From the NCBI GenBank assembly GCA_937877575.1, contig CALFIZ010000209.1, forward strand, positions 1 to 5,609: a DNA stretch of 5,609 nt, given 5' to 3'. The DNA comes from an uncultured Marinilabiliales bacterium. Its GTDB lineage: Bacteria > Bacteroidota > Bacteroidia > Bacteroidales > BM520. Every line of letters begins with the position of its first letter. Position 1 is the stretch's first letter. The notes beneath the pieces are model-generated. The model was given only the letters and a program-made list of their open reading frames with translations, had not been told where the DNA came from and made no database searches. Positions 1 through 5,609 of this stretch are shown piece by piece. Both the position numbers and the translations under genes were made by a program.

Positions 1-436
1 TGAACGGATGTCACCCAAACGTGCGACAAATGACGCGGGAAACTGGCATTCGGCGGCACAGACATACAACTTCGGAAGTCCCGGAGTTCAGAACTCACAG
101 TTCAGGGATATTGCATCCGAAAGCCAGGATGTCACTATGACGATATATCCGAAAGTAATCACGCCCGACAATAACGGCAGCAATGACTACGTCAATATCC
201 ACTGTAATTTTGATGAGGCGGATGTAATTATTAACTGCTACATATTCAACAGACAGGGAATAAGAGTGAGACATCTTCTCAACAACGTGCTTGCCGGTAC
301 GAAGCAGGATTTTTCATGGGACGGCTGCAACGATAGGGGGACAAGAGTCGGAGCAGACACTTATATTATTCTGTTAGAAGGAATTACGCCAAAAGGCGAT
401 AAAATCAGGAAACGAGGTGTGGTAGTCGTGAACTGA
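1..436 (+). CDS. C-terminal end of a lamin-tail / FlgD-like-domain secreted protein (5' partial)
   Basis: The reading frame is open from base 2 (Glu-Arg precede the first ATG at base 8) to the TGA at 434-436, so the true start lies upstream and the ATG at 8 is most likely internal. Counting from that Met, residues 1-31 (SPKRATNDAGNWHSAAQ... then FGSPGVQNSQ) resemble the end of the lamin tail domains found in Bacteroidota secreted proteins. Residues about 42-142 resemble the FlgD-Ig/CHU_C-like C-terminal domain: a 'TPDNNGSND' segment in place of the usual SPDGDGxND, then NRQGIRVRHL, FSWDGCNDRG and a final GVVVVN strand. In this family such domains end large exported proteins and some serve as secretion (T9SS-like) signals; whether this one does cannot be judged here. 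No catalytic domain is visible, so the function of the full protein is unknown. A 139-bp AT-rich gap separates it from kbl, so it is probably a separate transcription unit. Confidence 0.8.
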   Translation, partial: ERMSPKRATNDAGNWHSAAQTYNFGSPGVQNSQFRDIASESQDVTMTIYPKVITPDNNGSNDYVNIHCNFDEADVIINCYIFNRQGIRVRHLLNNVLAGTKQDFSWDGCNDRGTRVGADTYIILLEGITPKGDKIRKRGVVVVN

Positions 437-471
437 ATGTTGTTATAAGCATAATCAAACATTTTAAAATA

Positions 472-491
472 TTTTCCAAAAATGGGGAAAA
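472..491 (+). terminator. weak candidate hairpin terminator after the lamin-tail gene
   Basis: TTTTCC (472-477) can pair with GGAAAA (486-491) across an 8-nt loop; an alternative fold pairs CCA (476-478) with TGG (483-485). A T-rich stretch follows only at 506-513, 14 bases after the stem, which is far for a classical intrinsic terminator, and the stem is short and AT-rich. It lies 35 bp after the upstream stop codon, the expected place for a terminator. Low confidence. Confidence 0.25.
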
Positions 492-506
492 ATACATAAA
501 AAAGAT

Positions 507-514
507 TATTTTTG
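507..514 (+). promoter_or_regulatory. candidate Bacteroidota -7 promoter box for kbl
   Basis: TATTTTTG matches the TAnnTTTG -7 consensus of Bacteroidota housekeeping promoters exactly and lies 61 bp before the kbl ATG, in the only spacer of the window. A start about 5-8 bases downstream would give a leader of about 55 nt. No convincing TTTG/TTG -33 element lies 19-21 bp upstream (that region is GGGGAAAA-like), and the box overlaps the T-run that could belong to a terminator, so this is tentative. No strong Shine-Dalgarno sequence precedes the ATG; the leader is A-rich, which is usual in this phylum. Confidence 0.35.
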
Positions 515-575
515 TTGGTTAATTCAGATAATGAGTTTAAATCAAAATTAAGTAACAAATAATCAAACAACTATC

Positions 576-1763
576 ATGTACAAAGATTTTCAAAAGCATT
601 TACAGGCAGAGTTAAAGGACATCGAAGATGCCGGCTTGTACAAAAACGAAAGAATCATCACATCAGCTCAGGGAGCTTGTATTCAAGTTGGCGGTAAAGA
701 AGTGTTGAACTTCTGTGCCAACAATTATTTGGGTCTTGCCAACAACAAGGAATTGATTAAGGCTGCCAAGGAAGCTTTGGATACTCACGGCTACGGTATG
801 GCATCCGTCAGATTCATTTGCGGTACCTCCGACCTTCACAAGAAACTTGAAGCAAAGATTGCGAATTTCTTCGGTACAGAAGACACCATCCTTTATGCTG
901 CTTGCTTCGATGCAAACGGCGGTGTTTTCGAACCATTGCTCACAGACCAGGATGCCATCATCTCTGACGCTCTGAACCATGCCTCCATCATCGACGGCGT
1001 AAGACTCTGCAAAGCCAAACGTTACAGATATGCTAACGCCGACATGGCCGACCTTGAGAAACAACTTCAGACCGCTCAGGCCGACAGATTCCGTATAATC
1101 GCCACTGACGGTGTGTTTTCAATGGATGGCAATGTTGCTCCTTTAGACAAAATCATAGAACTCGCAGAAAAATACAATGCTATGGTAATGGTTGACGAGT
1201 CACACTCAGCAGGTGTAGTCGGAAATACAGGCCGCGGAGTCACCGAACTCTTCAATCTGAGAGGCAAAGTTGAAATAATCACCGGTACCTTAGGCAAGGC
1301 CTTCGGCGGTGCTGTAGGCGGTTTCACAACCGGTAAGAAGGAAATCATCGACCTGCTGCGTCAACGTTCCCGTCCTTACCTCTTCTCCAACTCTATTCCT
1401 CCAATGGTTGCAGCTGCCGGTGCAAGAATGTTCGACATGATGTCGGAAACCAACGAACTTCAGGACAAACTGCATTTCAACACCAACTATTTCAAGGAAA
1501 AAATGCTTGCCCTCGGTTTCGACATCAAACCAACCCAGTCGGCTATCTGCGCCGTCATGCTCTATGACGCAAAACTGTCACAGGATTTTGCAGCAAAACT
1601 GCAGGATGAAGGTATCTATGTAACCGGATTCTACTATCCTGTCGTACCTAAAGGACAAGACCGTATCAGAGTCCAACTTTCTGCCGCTCATGAAGTCAGT
1701 CACCTCGACAAGGCAATAGCAGCTTTCGCTAAGGTTGGTCGTGAATTAGGAGTTATAAAATAA
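576..1763 (+). CDS. kbl: glycine C-acetyltransferase (2-amino-3-ketobutyrate CoA ligase)
   Basis: PLP-dependent alpha-oxoamine synthase that cleaves 2-amino-3-ketobutyrate with CoA into glycine and acetyl-CoA, the second step of threonine catabolism after threonine 3-dehydrogenase; cytosolic. The 395 residues match the usual length (about 398 in E. coli) and the N-terminus (YKDFQKHLQAELKDIEDAGL) is typical of Kbl. Visible residues: NNYLGL at 49-54, the GMASVRFICGTSDLHKKLE segment at 74-92, H135 in NHASIIDG (stacks on the PLP ring in the family), DGVFSMDG at 178-185, D207-E-S-H210 (PLP-binding Asp and His), and K241 in GTLGKAFGG, the Schiff-base lysine (codon 1296-1298). RSRPYLFSNS follows and is well conserved in Kbl. 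BioF and serine palmitoyltransferase are relatives, but the overall sequence fits Kbl better. The next gene starts 17 bp after the stop, so cotranscription is likely. No tdh gene is in the window. Confidence 0.95.
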   Translation: MYKDFQKHLQAELKDIEDAGLYKNERIITSAQGACIQVGGKEVLNFCANNYLGLANNKELIKAAKEALDTHGYGMASVRFICGTSDLHKKLEAKIANFFGTEDTILYAACFDANGGVFEPLLTDQDAIISDALNHASIIDGVRLCKAKRYRYANADMADLEKQLQTAQADRFRIIATDGVFSMDGNVAPLDKIIELAEKYNAMVMVDESHSAGVVGNTGRGVTELFNLRGKVEIITGTLGKAFGGAVGGFTTGKKEIIDLLRQRSRPYLFSNSIPPMVAAAGARMFDMMSETNELQDKLHFNTNYFKEKMLALGFDIKPTQSAICAVMLYDAKLSQDFAAKLQDEGIYVTGFYYPVVPKGQDRIRVQLSAAHEVSHLDKAIAAFAKVGRELGVIK

Positions 1764-1780
1764 TAACCACAATACATACT

Positions 1781-4700
1781 ATGAAGAAATTTACATTATT
1801 ATCGTTCTGCATACTCAGTATGTTTCTCATCTCTGTCAACACTTCTGCTCAAGAGATGACCTATTCCAACAAACGCTCCAGCGACGGCATCATAGTCAAC
1901 CTCTCGACTCCTTCATATTCCTTTGAATCAGTCAGTTACAAAGGCGATGACATGCAACAAATCGTTATTCCCGGCATTTTCATCCCTCAAGATGAAGGCA
2001 TGCCTAACCTGCCGGTGGTAAGCCGCTATATCGCAGTTCCGCAGGGCGCTACAGTATCAGTCAATATGATAGACTGCAAAAAAGAAATAGTCCGCGACGT
2101 CAATATCGCTCCGGCACTGAGAGTACAGGCTGAATCTGAAGAACCTGAAGAAAACTACGTCAAGAACGAAAAAGTTTATTCCACAAACGCCAACTACCCT
2201 GCTAATCCTATAATCGTGTCTGAGCCCACCTCCGTCCGCGGTGTGGATGCAGTGATACTGGCAATATCTCCTTTCCAGTACAATCCTGTAACAAAGGAAC
2301 TTACAGTATATTCAGACATCAACGTTGATGTTACTTTCGAAGGCGGTTCAAAACACATAGGCAATGACAAATATCGTTCACCATGGTTCGACCCTATCCT
2401 GCAGAACGTATTTCTGAATTATGCCGAACTTCCTGAAATCGATTACGAAAAGCGTTCACGCGAATATTACAACAGCAAGGACGAACTCACCGGTTGCGAA
2501 TACCTTATCGTCATCCCTAACCGTGAAGATTTCAGACCATACGCCAACGCTCTGAAGCAATACAGAACAAAACAGGGTATCCTGACCGAAGTCAAAACCC
2601 TTGATGAAATGGGTTGTACCACAACCAACCAGATGAAGTCTTACTTCCACGATGCATACAACAACTGGGATATTCCTCCTGTAGCAGTTCTGCTGATGGG
2701 CGACCACAACACCAACATGAGCGTAGGCATTCCTGCTGAAACCATATCCCACCCTCTCGGCTCCTGCATCACCGACAACCAATATGCCGATGTCAGCGGT
2801 GACCATCTTCCGGAAATGGCCTTCTCACGTATGGGTGCCGAAACCGTTGACCAGCTTGCCGTCCTTACAAGCAAACTGTATGAGTACGAACTGACCCCTT
2901 GCATGGATACAGCATATTACAACCACCCGATTACAGCATTGGGATGGCAGACCGAACGCTGGTTCCAGATATGCTCAGAGGCTGTGGGCGGATACCTTAG
3001 AAACCACAACTACAGTCCAGTAAGAATCAATGCAATATATCAGGGCACTCCTGGTTCAGTATGGTCATCAAACCAAAACACCTCTATGGTGGTATCCTAC
3101 TTCGGACCTACCGGAACCCAGTATATACCTCAAACTCCTGCTGAACTCGGAGGCTGGACAGGCGGTACTGCCGCTCAGGTCGTCTCCGCCATCAACAGCG
3201 GCGCTTGTTTTCTGCAACACAGAGACCACGGATACGAACAAGGCTGGGGTGAACCTTCATTCTCAAACACCAATATCGCTCAGCTTACCAATGTAGGAAA
3301 ACTTACATTCGTATTCACAATCAACTGTCTGACAGGCAAGTTCAATAACGCCACACCTTGCTTCGGTGAAGTTTTCGAACGCCACACTTACAACGGCCAG
3401 AACGCCGGCGCTGTAGGCTATGTCGCTCCTACCGAAACATCATACTCATTCGTCAACGACACCTACGTATGGGGCATGTATGACCTCTTCGACCCGCAGT
3501 TCCTGCCGACTTTCGGTCCTTTCGCCGACAACTCCGGCAACTGGATGCCTGCTTTCGGCAACATCGCCGGCAAATTCTTCCTGTCACAGAGCAACTGGCC
3601 ATCCAACGGCACGTCAAAAGACATCACCTATCAGATGTTCACCTCCCACTGCGACCCGTTCATGAGACTGTTCATTCACCAGCCACAGGAACTTGCAGTT
3701 GAACACATGCCTACCGTAATGGCAGGTCTCGCTCCTTTCATCATCACATGTACAGAAGGCGCAACCATCGCACTGACACTCAATGACCAGATTCTTGTAA
3801 CAGCCACTGCAACAGGTGAAGAACAGGAAATCAACATTCCTTTCGTTGAGCCCGACAATGTACTTACCCTTACAATTACAAGACAGGATTATTTAAGATA
3901 TGAAACTGAAATCGTGACTATCCCTGCCGAAGGTCCTTATATTGTCGGACGCGGCTGGAACATCAACGATGCTGACGGCGACGGTGTTGCTGACTATGCG
4001 GAAACCTTCACTGTTGACTACAAAGTGAAAAACGTAGGTATTGATGTCGCCGGAAACGTGGTGGCAACCGTCACTTCCGATGACCCGTACGTAATTTTCG
4101 TCAACAATGTCGCAGAACTCGGAAATATTGAACCCGACACTGTTATGACATTCGAAAACGCCTTCACTCTTAAAGCTTCCCCGATAATCCCTAACGGACA
4201 TATAGCTGAGTGTACTGTCACCTTCACAAGCAATGAAGAGACATGGACCGCAAAGCTCAACTTCGCAGCCAAAGCTCCTGATGTGGCTTTGTCAAGCAAT
4301 GGTGTTGAAGGTCAGCTCCTTCCGGGACAGACTCTCAACCTCACAGCAACATTCATCAACAACGGTGATGCTGACGTACACAACGCATACGGTATATATA
4401 CAACTGATTGTGAATATGTTACCATTAATTCTGTTGACCCTGTCTTCTATGGGGAAATCCCTGCAGGAGGCACTGCTACAGGCGCATTCTCAATTACAGT
4501 AAGCGATAATGCTCCTTTCGGAACAGTCATCAATTCTACAGTCACAATCACTGCTGACTACGATTACAACTACGATGGAGTTTTCTATCCGTTCCTCGAC
4601 ATCTGCAATGTCTCCATTTCCTCATATCCTTGGAATGAAGGTTTCGAAGAAGACGGTGAATTCCCGGGATGCTGGGTACAGGAAGCTGTTTCCGGTGAAG

Positions 4701-5380
4701 CTGAATGGGTAATCCAGGACGGTGGCCATGCTCATCACCCGTATCATGCCCACTCCGGCAGCTACAATGCCCTCGCTTACAGTGAAGAGCCGGCAGTCGT
4801 AAGATTCGTTTCACCTCTGATTGACATTTCCAACATCAGCGAGCCAAAACTTGACTTCTGGCATGCTCAGTCAGTATTCCAAAACAATCAGGACAAACTT
4901 ACCGTTTATTACAAAAATGCCACTGACGGCGAATGGCAGATGCTCGCAACCTATCAGTTCAGCCTTGCAAACTGGAAACACAGGGAACTCGACCTGCCTA
5001 ACCCGACAGCCAACTACTACCTCGCTTTCGAAGCCGAACTCAACGGCGGATATGGTGTCGTACTCGATGATGTCCAAATAACAGGCATTGCATCATCTAT
5101 TGCCGGTGACGCAAACGGCGACGGTATCGTCAACGTAATGGATGTGATGGCAGTTGTAAGTTACATAATCAACAATGCCCCGAATCCATTCCTGTTGAAC
5201 AATGCCGATGTCAACAACGAGCTGTCATACTGGCGTTCCGAAGTGTTCAATGCACCATTCCTGACCGTCCAGGAAGGCAAATTCAAGGGAGGACCGCTGC
5301 GTACAACATCAGGCGGTACATGGACAGACGGCTATTCAGACCACTTTCCGACAATGATTTACGTATTTAAGAAGAAATAA
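1781..5380 (+). CDS. secreted gingipain-like cysteine protease (peptidase C25), chimeric 3' end
   Basis: Residues 1-23 form a Sec signal peptide (KK, hydrophobic core, TSA|QE cleavage). Residues 24 to about 235 look like the C25 propeptide, with R199-SPWFDPI near its end. The catalytic domain runs from about C239 (CEYLIVIPN) to about 630; H483 in HRDHGYEQGWGEP and C516 in INCLTGKF fit the His/Cys dyad, and their 33-residue spacing equals that of Porphyromonas gingivalis gingipains. An Ig-like C25 C-terminal domain follows (about 650-715), then a Ca-binding-type loop D730-x-D-x-D734...E741, two beta-rich domains (about 740-830 and 832-945; the second is CARDB-like), a jelly-roll 'cleaved adhesin'/choice-of-anchor-J module (about 949-1102), and a dockerin-like repeat from G1109. 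From E1147 the sequence stops resembling a protease tail and resembles an EEP nuclease C-terminus. No T9SS sorting domain is present. The start 17 bp after kbl is supported by the signal peptide. Cleavage specificity (Arg, Lys or other) cannot be read from this sequence. Confidence 0.9.
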   Translation: MKKFTLLSFCILSMFLISVNTSAQEMTYSNKRSSDGIIVNLSTPSYSFESVSYKGDDMQQIVIPGIFIPQDEGMPNLPVVSRYIAVPQGATVSVNMIDCKKEIVRDVNIAPALRVQAESEEPEENYVKNEKVYSTNANYPANPIIVSEPTSVRGVDAVILAISPFQYNPVTKELTVYSDINVDVTFEGGSKHIGNDKYRSPWFDPILQNVFLNYAELPEIDYEKRSREYYNSKDELTGCEYLIVIPNREDFRPYANALKQYRTKQGILTEVKTLDEMGCTTTNQMKSYFHDAYNNWDIPPVAVLLMGDHNTNMSVGIPAETISHPLGSCITDNQYADVSGDHLPEMAFSRMGAETVDQLAVLTSKLYEYELTPCMDTAYYNHPITALGWQTERWFQICSEAVGGYLRNHNYSPVRINAIYQGTPGSVWSSNQNTSMVVSYFGPTGTQYIPQTPAELGGWTGGTAAQVVSAINSGACFLQHRDHGYEQGWGEPSFSNTNIAQLTNVGKLTFVFTINCLTGKFNNATPCFGEVFERHTYNGQNAGAVGYVAPTETSYSFVNDTYVWGMYDLFDPQFLPTFGPFADNSGNWMPAFGNIAGKFFLSQSNWPSNGTSKDITYQMFTSHCDPFMRLFIHQPQELAVEHMPTVMAGLAPFIITCTEGATIALTLNDQILVTATATGEEQEINIPFVEPDNVLTLTITRQDYLRYETEIVTIPAEGPYIVGRGWNINDADGDGVADYAETFTVDYKVKNVGIDVAGNVVATVTSDDPYVIFVNNVAELGNIEPDTVMTFENAFTLKASPIIPNGHIAECTVTFTSNEETWTAKLNFAAKAPDVALSSNGVEGQLLPGQTLNLTATFINNGDADVHNAYGIYTTDCEYVTINSVDPVFYGEIPAGGTATGAFSITVSDNAPFGTVINSTVTITADYDYNYDGVFYPFLDICNVSISSYPWNEGFEEDGEFPGCWVQEAVSGEAEWVIQDGGHAHHPYHAHSGSYNALAYSEEPAVVRFVSPLIDISNISEPKLDFWHAQSVFQNNQDKLTVYYKNATDGEWQMLATYQFSLANWKHRELDLPNPTANYYLAFEAELNGGYGVVLDDVQITGIASSIAGDANGDGIVNVMDVMAVVSYIINNAPNPFLLNNADVNNELSYWRSEVFNAPFLTVQEGKFKGGPLRTTSGGTWTDGYSDHFPTMIYVFKKK
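5105..5218 (+). other. dockerin-like repeat, first half intact and second half cut off
   Basis: Residues 1109-1146 of the protease ORF. GDANGDGIVNVMDVMAVVSY is a textbook type I dockerin-like Ca-binding loop and helix: D1110, N1112, D1114 and D1121 occupy the expected acidic/amide positions. After the linker NNAPNPF comes NADVNN, the expected opening of the second repeat (which normally continues D-G-x-V-N-x-x-D-V). Instead the frame continues with ELSYW. Only one complete Ca loop remains, whereas family members carry two. In Bacteroidales secreted proteins this module commonly sits near the C-terminus; its partner here is unknown, and it is not evidence for a cellulosome. Confidence 0.75.
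5219..5380 (+). pseudogene. remnant of an endonuclease/exonuclease/phosphatase (EEP) family gene, last 53 codons fused to the protease
   Basis: Residues 1147-1199 of the fused ORF, from ELSYW to the terminal FKKK. The block VFNAPFL, EGKFKGGPLRT, then GYSDHFPTMIYVF resembles the C-termini of Bacteroidota EEP-family proteins, where S-D-H is the last active-site motif (the same motif carries the catalytic His of exonuclease III) and the strand after it ends the fold. D1187 and H1188 are the matching residues. The rest of the EEP fold (N-terminal Asn, metal-binding Glu, central DxN motif) is absent, so no nuclease or phosphatase activity is expected. The stop codon is followed immediately by the ATG of the DUF4290 gene, a tight spacing that suggests an original EEP-DUF4290 operon. 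The EEP assignment rests on recalled family patterns, not an alignment. Confidence 0.7.
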
Positions 5381-5609
5381 ATGGATTATCCTCAAAAACA
5401 GGGCAAACTTATAATGCCGGAATACGGACGCAACGTGCTCCGCATGGTGGAAATCATGAAGAAAGAGCCGGACAAGGCCGTCCGTTCGACTATGGCAAGG
5501 GCCATCGTGGGGGTGATGGAGACCCTCAACCCTTCGGTCCGCCAGCAGGACAACTACAGCCAGAAACTCTGGGACCACCTTTTCATAATCGCAGGGTACG
5601 ATCTTGACA
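5381..5609 (+). CDS. DUF4290 family protein (3' partial)
   Basis: The frame opens with ATG directly after the preceding TAA and stays open for 76 codons to the window edge. The start (MDYPQKQGKLIMPEYGRNVL) and the later segment SQKLWDHLFIIAGYDLD match the N-terminal pattern of DUF4290 proteins of Bacteroidota, which begin MDYNTxxxKLxLPEYGRNxxxMV and contain KLWDHL. The family is small, probably cytosolic, and has no assigned function that I know of. No signal peptide is visible. From memory, DUF4290 genes in Bacteroidales often precede murA and rimM; that cannot be tested here. Zero spacing to the upstream stop suggests translational coupling with whatever gene ends there, originally perhaps the EEP gene. 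GC content of the visible part is about 53%, not clearly different from the protease gene. Confidence 0.9.
   Translation, partial: MDYPQKQGKLIMPEYGRNVLRMVEIMKKEPDKAVRSTMARAIVGVMETLNPSVRQQDNYSQKLWDHLFIIAGYDLD

Noticed and set aside
8..436. A complete small gene starting at the ATG at base 8.
   Set aside because: The frame is open upstream to the window edge, the protein begins in the middle of a recognisable lamin-tail domain, and there is no signal peptide.
663..1064. Antisense ORFs inside kbl (also 1076-1348 and 1290-1475).
   Set aside because: They lie wholly opposite a well-conserved gene, have no recognisable domains, and are explained by the codon pattern of kbl.
576..1763. BioF (8-amino-7-oxononanoate synthase) or serine palmitoyltransferase instead of Kbl.
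   Set aside because: The N-terminus, the GTLGKAFGGAVGGF and RQRSRPYLFSNS segments and the length fit Kbl best, and no biotin or sphingolipid genes are nearby.
3420..3665. Overlapping + and - ORFs inside the protease gene (for example 3030-3296, 3420-3665, 4018-4299, 4548-4814).
   Set aside because: Their Ser/Thr/Pro-rich or otherwise low-complexity translations are typical out-of-frame shadows of a strongly supported coding region.
5105..5218. Evidence for a cellulosome.
   Set aside because: Dockerin-like repeats are widespread in Bacteroidales secreted proteins without cellulosomes; there is no cohesin or carbohydrate-active enzyme in the window.
5219..5380. A frameshift hiding the second dockerin repeat.
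   Set aside because: Reading the other two + frames after 5219 gives SCHTGVPKCS and RAVILAFRSV, neither dockerin-like, while the in-frame sequence has a coherent EEP-like pattern. The change is a junction, not a frameshift.
5336..5578. A minus-strand ORF across the start of the DUF4290 gene.
   Set aside because: It is opposite the DUF4290 frame, which has clear family motifs; the antisense translation resembles nothing known to me.
5219..5609. A composition shift marking the junction as foreign DNA.
   Set aside because: Rough GC counts are about 48% for the EEP-like tail and 53% for the DUF4290 part, within the spread of samples from the protease gene (about 43-54%).

Overview
The window reads as a piece of a Bacteroidales chromosome (phylum Bacteroidota). 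The evidence is family content: a lamin-tail/FlgD-like secreted protein end, a gingipain-type (peptidase C25) protease with a jelly-roll adhesin module and dockerin-like repeat, and a DUF4290 gene. The spacer also has no clear Shine-Dalgarno sequence and carries an exact TAnnTTTG box, as in Bacteroidota promoters. All recognised genes are on the + strand.

Layout: (1) bases 1-436, the 3' end of a surface/secreted protein gene that starts outside the window; (2) bases 437-575, an AT-rich spacer with a possible weak terminator hairpin and a candidate promoter; (3) bases 576-1763, kbl, glycine C-acetyltransferase, complete; (4) bases 1781-5380, a 1199-residue secreted gingipain-like cysteine protease, 17 bp after kbl and probably cotranscribed with it; (5) bases 5381-5609, the 5' end of a DUF4290 gene, whose ATG directly follows the stop codon of the protease ORF.

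The main observation is at the 3' end of the protease ORF. The reading frame enters a dockerin-like repeat, begins the second half of it (NADVNN), and at about base 5219 switches without a frameshift to a sequence that looks like the C-terminus of an endonuclease/exonuclease/phosphatase (EEP) family protein, including its SDH active-site motif. The ORF therefore appears to be a chimera: a protease that lost its second dockerin repeat and any C-terminal sorting domain, joined to the last 53 codons of a nuclease-fold gene that probably was the original upstream neighbour of the DUF4290 gene. A genomic deletion/rearrangement and an assembly join are both possible, and the sequence alone cannot separate them.

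Functionally, the intact parts suggest extracellular proteolysis (C25 protease) encoded next to an enzyme of threonine/glycine catabolism (Kbl). Coupling of the two is inference from spacing only. I see no RNA genes, CRISPR arrays, insertion sequences or phage genes, and no convincing undescribed system beyond the chimeric ORF.
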